From Cercis canadensis (taxonomy: Eukaryota > Streptophyta > Magnoliopsida > Fabales > Fabaceae): a stretch of 64,000 nucleotides of DNA. A program made the position numbers and the translations under genes. A model generated the notes under the pieces. The model was not told the DNA's origin. It searched no databases and saw nothing but the letters and a program-made list of their open reading frames with translations. How positions within the stretch are numbered: position 1 is the stretch's first letter; each line of letters starts with the position of its first letter. Shown here one piece after another: positions 1 to 10,981 of this stretch. The stretch is from contig QAOA01005230.1 of assembly GCA_003255065.1 (NCBI GenBank), forward strand, positions 94,856 through 158,855, read 5' to 3'.

Positions 1-179
1 CCCATAGAAAAGAAAAATTAACCAAAGAATAAGTCAAATCTAACAAATACATAAGTCCAAATAAACAAGCAAGGCCCAAAACGAAATGGATCAACCCACA
101 TGAACCTATAAAAATTAACCCAATCCAAAAACAACAAAGCCTAAATTAAAACAAATAGCAAATGACCCAAATCCATAAA

Positions 180-181
180 AG

Positions 182-248
<67 letters not shown>
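180..248. repeat. Poly-A homopolymer tract
   Basis: Nearly uninterrupted A run of about 68 bases with a single C near the middle. The surrounding 1-590 is A-rich, with recurring short 'cccaa' words, and holds no convincing gene. Translations across it are low-complexity Phe/Lys runs. Confidence 0.9.
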
Positions 249-251
<3 letters not shown>

Positions 252-591
252 GAACCCATAAATTGATTGGCCCATTTTGGATTTAGCCCATCAGAACTTA
301 ACCCAACCAGCAAAGTAAATGAAAGAGAAACAAAAATGTAATGGGCCAGTCCAATACTCAAATAACAAGTCAGTCCAACAAGAACAAAAGAAACATAAAT
401 CAAAAAACTAGAAGCCCATTCAACAATAACCAACAAAAGAAAGAAATAAGCCATTAAACGAATAAATAAAAGAAAAAAAAAACATGAAATAAAGGAGAAG
501 CACGATTTGAGAAAGTGAAAAATGCTAGGGAAGCTAAAACACATCACTCATCCTCTCCCTCTCCCTGTCGCCCTTGATCCAAAGGCCAAGC

Positions 592-1291
592 ATGGATTTG
601 GCTTTGTTCTCTCAAGAATTGATGGTTAAGGTAATGATCCTTCCTCTTTATCCTAACTTTCTCTAGTTCTTTCTCTTGAAACTCTGTTTCTCTCTCTAAA
701 AATTTCTTTATCTTTCTAAAAAATCCCCACTCTAACTCGGTTTTCTTCTCTAAAATAGAAGATAAGTATGAGGTTGGATGTTTTATTGGCTAAAAAAAAA
801 AGCTAGTTCTCCCTCTTTTCCAATTTGGTTTTTCTCTTTAAAAAAGGGTTTCTCTCTCTAATTTGAGATTTTTCTTTTTTGTTGAAAAAATATAGAGATT
901 GAAAATGGGGTTTGCTGTGTGTGCTATGTGTAGTGCAACAGTAATAAAAATTTAGCAAAGAAAAGAGAAACGAAAAGTGAGCAATGAAACAATATTGATA
1001 CCTGAACTATGAGTGTTGCTGTTTCAGTTCTCTCTATGTATCTTCATGTGTATCACTCTCTGCCTCTCTCCCATTGTCTGTCTTTTGCTCTACTTGGGGA
1101 GACCCATTTTATAACCAGAACTGTAGTAAGTTGCTAAACTATCCTTCTCCCGTTTGCAGATTGTGCAGCCATATGAGACAAGGATGGTCAATCAACAACA
1201 TGATGATCTCACCCAACAGCGTAGTGGCAATGGAGCTGCTACTCACAGAAAATGCCAAAGGGTTGCTTCTGTTGCACCTTTACTCATTTAA
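592..1291 (+). CDS. Possible small two-exon gene or gene fragment, unidentified
   Basis: A conceptual model joins 592-630 (ATG, ending at a GTAATG donor) to 1160-1291 (after TTTGCAG), keeps frame and ends at TAA, giving 56 residues. A C/T-rich leader with repeated TCTCTC lies before and after the ATG. I do not recognise the product, which is polar and Gln/Asn-rich in exon 2. It may be the start of a gene disrupted by the Copia element that follows, or chance. The evidence is splice-site plausibility only. Confidence 0.2.
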
Positions 1292-1545
1292 TATTTTTTT
1301 TGGCTTTTTTTGGATAGGATCTTTTATTTTGACAAAATAAAAAAATATTCTATAACCTATTTTAATTTGTGTTTATTCTTTCTATTTTTGTTTTTTTTTT
1401 TATATTTAAATTAGACCTACAAAAAAAATTAAAAAGGCCAATATACAAAAAATAAGCTTAGTTCAATTTATCTATAAGTGCAAATTCAAGTATCAACAAG
1501 TCAAAATCGAACTAAGTTAACTTGGACAAAATTAGGTATCAACAT

Positions 1546-4020
1546 TCCCCTGTTGTTAAACATAGTTCTATTCGTGCATTGCTTGCTTTAGTTGCTATGC
1601 AAGATTTAGAGTTAGAGTAGCTTGATGTCAAGACAACTTTTTTGTATGGTGATTTAAAAAAACAAATTTATATGGATCAACCTGAAGGTTTTAAGATTGA
1701 TGGCAACGAATATCATGTTTGCCTGTTAAAAAAGTCTTTATATGGCCTGAAGTAGTCTCCTAGGCAATAGTATAAGAAATTTGAGTCATTCATTGCACTT
1801 AAATTCTTAAGGTCCAAGTTTGATAGTTGTGTTTATTTTAAGAAGCTCCTAAATAATTCATTCATTTATCTTCTATTATATGTTGATGACATGTTGATTG
1901 TAGCAACTAGTATGTCAAAAATCAACAAGTTGAAAGCACAATTGAATTATGAATTTGAACTGAAAGATTTAGGTGCAACAAAGAAAATTCTTGGAATGGA
2001 AATTACAAGGAATCGAACAGCAATGAAATTATATCTTTCTCAAGAAAAGTTTACTGAAAAAATCTTGAATCGTTTTGGCTTGAAAAATACAACACTTGTT
2101 TCCACTCCACTTGTTGGTCATTTTAAATTATCTGTTGCATTATGTCCTCAAACAGAAGAAGAAGCAGTATATATGTCACGTGTTCCATATTCCAGTGCAA
2201 TTGGTAGCATCATGTATTTGATGGTCTGCACTCGCCTTGACATTACACAAGTTGTTAGTACAATAAGTAGGAATATGTCTTGTCTTGGTAAAGCTCACTA
2301 GAATGCTGTTAAATGGATATTCGGATATTTAAGAGGTACTTTAAGTGCATGTCTTGAGTTCGGGCGGAACAATGATAGTTTGATTGGTTATGTTAACTCC
2401 GATTTTGTTGGTGATCTTGATAGAAGAAGGTCACTTACCAGCTATGTGTTCACCATTGGTGGATATGTAGTTAGTTGGAAAGCTACTTTACAAGCAACAA
2501 CTGCATTGTCTATCACTGAGGCTAAATATATGGCAAGAACTGAAGCTATTAAAGAAGCAATATGATTGAAAGGTTTGTTTAGTGAAATCTGTCTGGTTCA
2601 AGGTATGACTATTGTCCATTGTGATAGTCAAAGTGCTATTCACTTGACCAAATATCAAATGTATCATGAAAGGACAAAGCATATTGATGTCCGTTATCAT
2701 TTTGTATGTGATATAATTTCCAAATGTGACATTAGAGTCAAGAAAATCAGTACAAAGGACAATCCACCTGACATGTTAACAAAGCCATTACCAAAAAGCA
2801 AAGTTCAAGCATTGCTTGGACTTGATTAGGGTACATAAATTTTGAAGACCCTACGAGGTAAATTGGAGATGGTTAAGAGTATTCACAAAGTTGGCAAAAT
2901 TCAAGTTAAGGTGGAGATTTGTTAAAGACAAAAGTTATGGCTTAAATTTTTGCAAGAAAGTAAAAAATGGATGCATGAAAGACATGCACGCCTGAGTCTA
3001 TGAAGTCTAGAAATAGGCTTGTGGCTGATTGAATGACATCATTGGGGTAAGTGCGGCTACAAGAAAGAGGAGTCAAAAGGGAGAGTAATCCTACTATAGA
3101 CTTAGGACGGTGGCCATGAGAAGCTGATTTCACATGGTGAAATTTAGCAATAACAGTTGGCAATCTTGGCCAATTTACTAAAATAATGTAAAAGTAATAA
3201 ATAAATACATAAAAAGGTTATTGTTAAAATAATTTACTAAAATAAGTCATTTTTGAATATTTTATTCAAACAATCAGATAAAAGATAAAATGTTATTTTG
3301 CATTACAATGTTTTACTTAAAAGAAAAATGCTACAACAAAATATAGTTTTAATAGTCAAAAGACTACCTTGAAATCCTAAAGAATGCTGAATCATTTCAG
3401 CGTTTTATATACAAAACGTTACTTTGATTTTCAAAGTAGAGTTTTCTTAAGGAAAACTTTACTTTGAAAATCAGAGTAGTATTTCTTAACATAGAACACT
3501 GAAACATTTTAGCGTTTCTTGATATAAAACGCTGAAACATTTCAGCATTTCTTTACATAAAATGCTAAAATATTTTAGCGTTTCTCTTTCTTCCGGTAAC
3601 TGAATAAAATATTCAAAAGTGACCCATTTTGGTAAATTATTTTAACAATAACTATTTTTTGTATTTAATTATTTTACTTGAATTATTTTAGTAAATTTTC
3701 CGGCAATCTTCTACTATAAATAGGGAAGATTTCAGCATTAAATGGTAGAGAAAAGCATCCTGAATCAGAGTGAATAGAAGAGGAGAAACACTAGTGAGCT
3801 CTTTGTGAGTGCAAGACACTTGTGACTTGTGAGTTTTTTTTTGAGTGTTTCTTTTATATTGTGAGGTTTTTTTTTTTTTATGTAATTGAGTTATTGAATT
3901 TTGAGAGTTTTACCCATTTTGTATCTCTATCATCCTATAGTGAATTATTCCTTTTATCATCTCCGGTGGATGTAAGCAAATTGTCGAACTAAGTAAATAT
4001 TATTTGTCCTCTGCATACTT
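1546..4020 (+). mobile_element. Broken Ty1-Copia LTR retrotransposon (3' part of pol plus 3' LTR)
   Basis: Fossil Copia element. The surviving pol part covers the C-terminal reverse transcriptase, including the YVDDM catalytic box near 1880, and the RNase H domain ending near 2829. A purine-rich polypurine tract (near 2905-2919) leads into a 3' LTR beginning TGTTAAAGAC at 2920. The LTR carries a TATA-like box near 3714 and runs to about 4000-4060; its exact end is not resolved. The 5' LTR, gag, protease and integrase are absent, so the element is truncated. The coding part is interrupted several times. It cannot move by itself and looks old, as it also hosts a later MITE in its LTR. Confidence 0.9.
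3168..3701. mobile_element. Mutator-type MITE nested in the Copia LTR
   Basis: A 534-bp non-autonomous DNA element with terminal inverted repeats of roughly 105 bp. The left end reads GGCCAATTTACTAAAATAAT and the right end, reverse-complemented, GGAAAATTTACTAAAATAAT. It is flanked by perfect 9-bp direct repeats GGCAATCTT at 3159-3167 and 3702-3710, the target duplication size typical of Mutator-like elements. It has no coding capacity. The interior contains consecutive ~36-bp hairpin units built on 'gctgaaacatttcagc' near 3385-3595. The insertion lies just upstream of the LTR TATA box, so it postdates the retrotransposon. Confidence 0.85.
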
Positions 4021-4088
4021 TTTCATAATATAAATTAATACCCACTCTTGCTCTCTAATGCTCATATAATCATTTAAGAGACACTTGT

Positions 4089-4451
4089 TTGTTTAAAATT
4101 GATAATGGCTTCATCTTCTCTGAATGGCAATCCGCAGGCCACTACTTTGTTGTTCCAGATGGCGTTTCCCACTTGTCTGAAAAGAACTCGCTGGTGAAGG
4201 CGAAAGCTTTGCCTAACATGAGAATACGTGAGGTAGTCATTCGTTGTCAATCTATTGGTGGTGTCCCCAGAAGAGCCCCAAATAACAATCTGAGTCTGAG
4301 AGAGAAAAACAAGCATGTGGAAAACGCACATGGAAGGGATCTAGAGGATGAATCCATAGCATTGATCAAGAAGGCTGATGTTAAAGGGATAAGTCTTCTA
4401 CGTGAAAATAAGAAGATTTTGGAGGAGCTGAGGATCTTGTCGCTAAGTTAG
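4089..4451 (+). CDS. Unidentified 120-residue open frame next to the LTR
   Basis: A single open frame of 120 codons begins shortly after the Copia LTR. Its C-terminal third is Lys/Glu-rich and could be helical (residues about 75-118). A second frame in the same stretch starts MASSSLNGNPQ and closes after 30 residues, which looks like a real protein start followed by a frame problem. So this may be a decayed gene piece, not an intact short gene. I recognise no family. Nothing gene-like follows up to 4833. Confidence 0.25.
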   Translation: MFKIDNGFIFSEWQSAGHYFVVPDGVSHLSEKNSLVKAKALPNMRIREVVIRCQSIGGVPRRAPNNNLSLREKNKHVENAHGRDLEDESIALIKKADVKGISLLRENKKILEELRILSLS

Positions 4452-4833
4452 CCAAAGTCCATGCAAACTTCAATTCCCTTTCGAGGAGGAAGGGATAAAT
4501 GAAGAACTTGTTAACTTTGTCCTTGCTTCTCCAAATCCAAGCTTTCCAATGTAGTTTGCACTTTTAGCTAGTAATACTATTATCTCTCTCAATATTATAT
4601 ATTTGTATCCTTGTTTTGCTTAGATATTCCTTTGGAATTATTTAAAATTTCTAATTTCATGTTGGAGTTATATCTTGCGTTTTTCTTCTATTTCAATAAT
4701 TTTTTTTATTTACTTTATTGTCTTTATTAAGAAAGAAACGTGGAGCAGCTATATAGGTAGTACTTGTAAGATTGCATCTCATATCATATGGCGTATAGGT
4801 AGCATAGTACAAAAGCCATCGCAAAAGAACAAT

Positions 4834-5091
4834 GAGTAAATTTACATTTGCGTCTTTAAAATATTTAAGATTTAAGAAAATAATCCTTAAAAGAATATTA
4901 ACTACAAAATAGTCTTCGAAAGAATTAATATGTGTAATAAAATAATCTAATATTTATCAAATTTTGAATCTTTCAATGACTATTTTGTTATGTATATAAA
5001 TTTTTTTGAGAATTATTTTGTAATTGGTGTTCTTTCAAAGATTATTTTATTAAGTCTTGAATCTTTTAAGGACGCAAATATAAGTTTACTC
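4834..5091. mobile_element. 258-bp MITE with 9-bp target duplication
   Basis: Inverted repeat element whose ends read GAGTAAATTTACATTTGCGT (left) and GAGTAAACTTATATTTGCGT (right, reverse-complemented). The similarity continues with mismatches for about 110 bp per arm, so the element is almost a hairpin. Flanking 9-bp direct repeats AAGAACAAT (4825-4833) and AAGAATAAT (5092-5100) differ by one base. This fits a Mutator-type non-autonomous element of some age. It has no open frame. Confidence 0.75.
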
Positions 5092-5702
5092 AAGAATAAT
5101 TGTGCAGAGCGATAATAGTCATTATTTGACCAAATTATCTGTAATTTTGAGGCTTAATTAAGAGCCATTTTGAACAAAGAGTAATGTGGTAGGGAGTGGA
5201 GCAAAGAGAGTTATAAATGTATCCGTGTATTCTAATAACTTATTCGGGGTAAATAATTAATAATAAATATAATTTTCCTTTTTAAAGAATTACCTTAAAT
5301 AAATGACAGCCACTGATTTATGATTTACGTAGCGTAGAGAGATTTGCATCGCACCTCTCTGGTCTTTGGCGTTGCCTTATTTATGCGTCAGTGTCCATAT
5401 CTCAAGCACTTTAATTGCTTCTCCTGGGTTGCTCACACCGTACTGTCACCCAATTCCCGTTTGACGTTTCTCAATTTGCAGTACAATACTGAATTACCAT
5501 TTATACTTCCAATGTTGTACTATAACTCGTCTATCTATCTATCCCCTCTCATAACTCGTTCATTACATTTGCATTTGCATTTACATTTACACCACCAAAA
5601 CCCAAACCGTCTCCTTTCTCATCTTAACTCGCAGCAAACAAAAGGGGAGGCCTTTCATTGAGCCAGATCTCCTTCCCCCAATTCAAATCAAATCCCCTAG
5701 CC

Positions 5703-6161
5703 ATGGACATGGTTGGGAGTGGAATGGCATCGCCACCATCAAATTCATCATTATCAGGGATGATGCATGGGATTCGACACAAGATGATGATGCACATGAG
5801 CTTCTTCTGGGGAAAGAACGCGGAGATTCTGTTCCACCAATGGCCCGGGGATAACACTGGCATGTATGTGTTGGCCTTGGTGTTTGTGTTTGTCATGTCC
5901 CTCCTCCTTGAGTGGCTCTCGCATAGCCACTTGATCAAATCAAAATCCAACAGTTTCGTCGCTGGTTTGATTCAGAGCTTGTTGCATCTCATAAGGGTTG
6001 GCCTCGCTTACATGGTCATGCTAGCCATCATGTCTTTCAATGTCGGTGTCTTCTTGGTTGCACTCGCTGGCCACACCTTGGGCTTCTTCTTCTTTGCTAG
6101 CAGGGCTTTCAATAAGGTAGATTATGATAAAGGCTTTGATCTTCCGCCCATGACTTGTTAA
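5703..6161 (+). CDS. COPT: COPT/CTR high-affinity copper transporter
   Basis: Intronless 152-residue member of the CTR/COPT family, which imports Cu(I) as a trimer across the plasma membrane or an internal membrane. The N-terminus is Met-rich (MDMVGSGMA, GMMHG, KMMMHMSFFWGKN at about 18-38), as expected for extracellular copper capture. Three hydrophobic segments follow, at about residues 53-72, 90-112 and 115-135. The second contains the MLAIM (MxxxM) copper motif, and the third contains GHTLG (GxxxG) for helix packing. The start at 5703 has a good context (gccATGG); an upstream in-frame ATG at 5658 would add 15 untypical residues. Family size is usually 130-180 residues. Closest in type to Arabidopsis COPT1/COPT2. 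Confidence 0.93.
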   Translation: MDMVGSGMASPPSNSSLSGMMHGIRHKMMMHMSFFWGKNAEILFHQWPGDNTGMYVLALVFVFVMSLLLEWLSHSHLIKSKSNSFVAGLIQSLLHLIRVGLAYMVMLAIMSFNVGVFLVALAGHTLGFFFFASRAFNKVDYDKGFDLPPMTC

Positions 6162-9050
6162 TTAATTCTATAATTCCCATGCCAGTTACAATTACTTGCT
6201 TTTTCTTTTTCTTCTTTCTTCGACTATAGCTACCCTCTGCTGGTATTGCAGTACTATAATGAAATTACAGCCCTTTCTAGTTTTCTTCACTTTATGCCAA
6301 TACAACACTGTTTTCCTAGTGATTTTATTTTCATTGTTTTTCTACTTGGGACAAATTAACAAGACTTTGTTTTATTAGATTCCTTGACAAAGAACTAAGT
6401 GAAAGAAAGAAAGAACGATATTTAATTATTTATCTTGTCAATTAGAGGCCAAACGGGGTTTAACTTTTCAGCTAGACTAGATTGAGAAAACTAGGAGAAT
6501 GGTTTAACTTTTTGGCACCATTGACACTGACAGGGTCAACTCTTATTGCCACTATTCATATTCATTAGCCTTCGACTTTTTGGTTTCATGTGTTTCTTTT
6601 TTTGCTAATTCTTCCTTTCTAATTTCCCATAAATGGGCCATTGGAAGGAAAAAGAAAATCATTCGGCCTACTGGTTGGGTTGATTCCTTGGGCTTGCAAA
6701 TGGATTCAATCTCATGACGCAGATACGTGATAGTCTGATCGATTCAAATTATGTTGGATTTTGTTTAAGCCCAAACAGAGTTTATATTGGATCATGCTGC
6801 CAACAACAATAACAGTTGGGGAATCCACTAAAAGGTATCAATGGACCAAATCATAGAGCAAGCATGCATTAATTTTAAAATCGTTTTTGTTTTTCCATTT
6901 TTCCTCTTTCTGTTTTCATGTAAGTTATTGTTCTTTGGTTATTAGAGGCTAAGATGTAGCCTATTCTTTTTATAATTGAAATGGCCATTTATTTTCAATA
7001 AAAAATTCTGAACTTAAAAGTTTTATTGCAAAATAATCAAGTGTCAAGTTGATGGGGCATCTTAGGTGGTATATGTCGGCCAGTCCTAGCATATTTCTCG
7101 CACGCTTGCGGCTTGTTAACTCTCTGTTTTTGTAATCTTCGAATAATTGTAATTAGGCCTACGTAAGACATGATGAAATCAAAAAATCCCTTATAAAACT
7201 ATGGAATCATCAATACGTTGGAACATGATTATAATTTCATGGAATCTCTAAGAATCCATCAATCTTTATTGAATAAAACACACACACACAATGACACAAT
7301 AATAATAGAATGGCTTTGTAATCAAATGAGTTATTTTAAGAGATCCTTTGACTTCTATAAAATAGTTGAGATAATTGTTCGTCTGTATATATATATATAT
7401 ATCTTCTTCGTTATACAGCATACACTTTGGGTTGTCAATAATGCAGGGATTTATTGAGGATCTTTGTGAATCACCCTCACATTACAAGGAATTAGCTCAC
7501 TCCGAAATTTGAGGCATTTTTTTGTTTGGTGTGAAAACGTTACAAGCAATCTGCTTTAGGAATTAGGAGGCCCTTTACACTCTTGTACTAAACATACAGC
7601 CATTTTATCTACTAGCTATTCGGCATTGGGAAACAGTACGATCACGGGACTCTTAGCAATTAAATAGTTAAAAAAATATAACAATGACATGAAAACTACC
7701 AAGACGAAGAGGGCCTCTCAGAACCTATAAACCATAATAGTTCCAGTGGTTGAGTTTGACATAACTCACCGAATTCAGAAGAGTTGCACATGTGAACGTG
7801 ATTCATGAACATGGAGAATAAGATAGGTGAAGGGTGAAGGGGTAAATGTGCTGTCAACTACGTGATTGTGAATATTTCTATAATTTTGTGAACAATGTAC
7901 TATATCATCTTATGCTGTTGTTGTCAACTACATGAATTTTTTGAAGAATATATACTAACTCCTTTCATAAAATGGTTGACACACTCGCCTATTTTCATTT
8001 TCAAAATTTCACCACTAGTGCTTTTGTATTTGTTTCCTCTCATATTTTTAAATACTTGCCCCACCTAACATTTGCCTTCCTCATCGCCAACATCTTTTTC
8101 CTTTTCTGCTTTTCTAAACACATTTCCACTATTAATAGCTGAATGGCCTTTGAGAAAGCCAAACATAACTCATGCATAATTATTAAAGTATATAATACAA
8201 GCATTATCATTTAATTGAAATTAAATTAATGCAATTTTAACCTTAATTATATAATTTTTTTTTATCTGCAAAAAAAAAGAGAGAATGGAAACAAGAATGT
8301 GCTAGAAATGAACTAGATGGCAATACAAATTCTTAATTACAAATGAACTTTAAGGGAGAAATTGAAAACTTAACTAGGTGATATTGGTTTGCACCCACAA
8401 ATAAATATTTTTTATTTCAGGCATTAAACAATAATTGTCTCATGAACTTTGTGTATTGGACTTCCCCAATAATTTTTATCTCATCTCTTTTTACCAAATG
8501 GAGTGGCCTTTTGATATTTTTTCTAAAAAAAATAAATGATAAAGATTTTATTTTTCCATAAAAAGATATTGAGAGTCTAAGTAATTTTAATTGTTTCGTA
8601 TACTGGTAAGTTTGCGTTAATAATAATAATTGATTAAGTTATAGTTATTTTACTGAAAGGATACCGGATAAGCGAGGGTGGTGTAAAACTATATGAATGA
8701 TGATCAATAACTAGCAACCAAAGGTCATTCTTGCTGTACAATACTTGGTAACCATTACAATTTAACATTAGGTGGCAAACCAAAATTAAATCGAAACAAA
8801 TTATTCATCATTGATTGGCTTTTTTGTTGTAATAACTGACGTCGTTTGAACATTTTTAATTTGATCATAACTTTCAAATCAAACTATTTTTTCTTCTTAA
8901 ACACACACCAAACAAAAAATTTAATACATGTTGTTGCCCATTCCGTATTTGATGAAGTAAAAATTCATAATGTGAAAAATTGAGTACATTAATTTTAGTG
9001 TAAAGTATTCGTCATTCATGAAGAGTATCTCTCTAAAAAAAATTAGTATA
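6162..9050. other. Gene-free AT-rich intergenic region
   Basis: No supportable gene was found on either strand. Contents are AT-rich DNA, an (AC)n stretch near 7279-7290 and an (AT)n stretch near 7386-7402. Short open frames here show no domain and no splice-supported extension. Confidence 0.6.
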
Positions 9051-9051
9051 T

Positions 9052-9540
9052 TTTTAAAATTGTTTAAATGTATTGCAGGTCCTATAATTTATACAAATTT
9101 AGAATTAAATCTTTATAATTTTTTTTCTTTTTTTTGAGTATTTATAGTTTGAAATTTTTTTAATTGGGTCAATGTCATCACCTAAGTTATAATTTCATTA
9201 GTTTATTATTGACATGACAAACGGTTTGTCCATGTGACAATAGATAAAGCTTACGTAACACTAAAATGACACATAAATTGCTAAAGTAGAGAGCAAATGG
9301 AAGAAGAGGAAAGATGACGAAGTAGCAATTTTTGTGTCACATCAATTTTTTTTTTTTATTTTCACATAGACAAATCGTTTATCATGTGAGCACTAAATTA
9401 ACAGATTTATAACTATGATGACGATAATGACCCGACTAAAAAAAATTTAAACTATAAAGACTCAAATTTTTTTTTTGTAAAGATCTTATTCAAAATTCGT
9501 CTAAATTATAAAATTTATAGTATATTTAAACATTTTAAAA
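9052..9540. mobile_element. Fold-back element with ~190-bp inverted arms
   Basis: The two halves of this ~490-bp stretch are near-complementary. The left arm starts TTTTAAAATTGTTTAAATG and the right arm, reverse-complemented, TTTTAAAATGTTTAAATATA. Both then pass through matching blocks such as 'tttatagttt', 'gggtcat' and 'tttgtccatgtg'/'tttgtctatgtg'. A spacer of roughly 100 bp contains 'gaagaagaggaaagatgacg'. There is no open frame, and no clear target duplication was found, so the class is uncertain (old MULE-like MITE or other fold-back DNA). Confidence 0.7.
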
Positions 9541-10042
9541 TTGATGACAACTATTTTTTTAAAGAATTTGTAGGATAATTGCATATTTCATCACTTTAAA
9601 AATGATGACAAGTCATGCATTAAAAGAAACTAACATTAGATACAAAAATCGAGTTTGAGTAAGTCAGCGGAGCTTAAAAGGAAAAGAATCTGAAACCTCA
9701 TAAGTCATAACCCATATGCTGACGCTGCACGCACGCACGCACATACTTGTCCATCAGTTTCCTAGGTGAGCAGTCTGCGGAGAGGAGACCTTTCGCTGAC
9801 CCACACCCACTAGGCCCACTATACTCTACACCAACACGACATGTTCATGTTGTGTTCTACGTACGAATACCAGAAAGAGGAGTACCTACTTGCAAATAAT
9901 ATTAGTCTAATTGATCTTTCCTCGTCCAGAATAATCGTTACTGACAGTTGACGGTTTACGTATTGTTCATCTTGTCTTTGTCAACTTGTTAGTTACGGTG
10001 CTCAGCTACCATTCATCAGACAAAAAAATTATGTATAATTAA

Positions 10043-10404
10043 GGTGATACTATGCTACCCCATCAATTAAATGAATTTTTGGTGAGATTCATTTAATAAT
10101 TTTAATGTCATTAAAAAAAATAAAAAGTTGAATAATTTTTTATAAAATATAAAAATGACACAATATAAAAAAATGTGTCAAAAATAATTTTTTTAAATTT
10201 ATTTTTTAATATATATTTTTTTATATTATACTATTTTTATATTTTATAAAAAATTATATATTTTAACACATACTAAATAACTTTAATTTTTTAACATTTT
10301 TCCAACGACACTAAAAATTACACCACAAGTTTTATTAAGTTTTACCCAAATTCCCACCTAAAGAGAATGAGATAGTGCTACCTTCATAAGAGGATGAGTA
10401 GCAC
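10043..10404. mobile_element. AT-rich inverted-repeat MITE, ~362 bp
   Basis: A strong internal palindrome ('ttttttataaaatataaaaat' against 'atttttatattttataaaaa') sits in an AT-rich block. The block is flanked by an 11-bp direct repeat TGTATAATTAA at 10032-10042 and 10405-10415. Ends are weakly inverted (GTGATACT against GTGCTACT). It is non-coding, and the superfamily is uncertain. Confidence 0.5.
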
Positions 10405-10421
10405 TGTATAATTAATCATAG

Positions 10422-10706
10422 TAGAGAGAGAGAGAGAGAGAGAGGAAAATAAGAGCAAGCAACCTCGCCATAGCTTCATCATCAGTTGAATAGAATTATT
10501 ACAAGGATTTTAAAAGACATCCTTAGTTTGTTTAGAATTTAGAGTCACAGGCTGTAAGCAGCTTGCCAGCTTAGCCATATCAAGAGACAGAGCCCACATC
10601 GGTCTCTTTCTTTATACAACGTTTTATTTTGTAGTTTCCTTGACACAGGGAGAAGCAAAATAGAAAAAGACAAAATGAAAAAAAAAAAAAAAAAAAAANA
10701 AAAGAC

Positions 10707-10736
<30 letters not shown>
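10422..10736. repeat. (GA)n microsatellite and long poly-A runs
   Basis: A (GA)n run lies at about 10422-10445. Two A homopolymers follow at about 10678-10735, one containing an undetermined base, which suggests an unresolved homopolymer length. No gene lies between the MITE and the minus-strand gene ending at 10982. Confidence 0.85.
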
Positions 10737-10737
<1 letters not shown>

Positions 10738-10981
10738 AAGACTCATCCTTAACGCGTGCGTAGTGTTGATATGGACTGATCCTTCTGTCTATCTAAAAGA
10801 TTCCCCGTATGTTGATGAAATATGTAGTTCACATTCTTGTTTATTCCCTCTTGAACCTTTTCTTTGTCACTGGCTTCAAGCAAAAAATGCGAGAACAGCA
10901 CATAATGTGCGCCAAAAGACTAGAGATCTAGAAGTAGAAGTAGTAGAAGCATATGCATGTGATGTGGGTGTGAGGCGGGCA

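Noticed and set aside
146-547. 133-codon minus-strand Phe-rich open frame
   Set aside because: It is produced by the poly-A tract; the composition is low-complexity and no domain is present.
3385-3595. CRISPR-like regularly spaced repeats
   Set aside because: The ~36-bp units are hairpin repeats inside a MITE with no unique spacers, in a plant genome.
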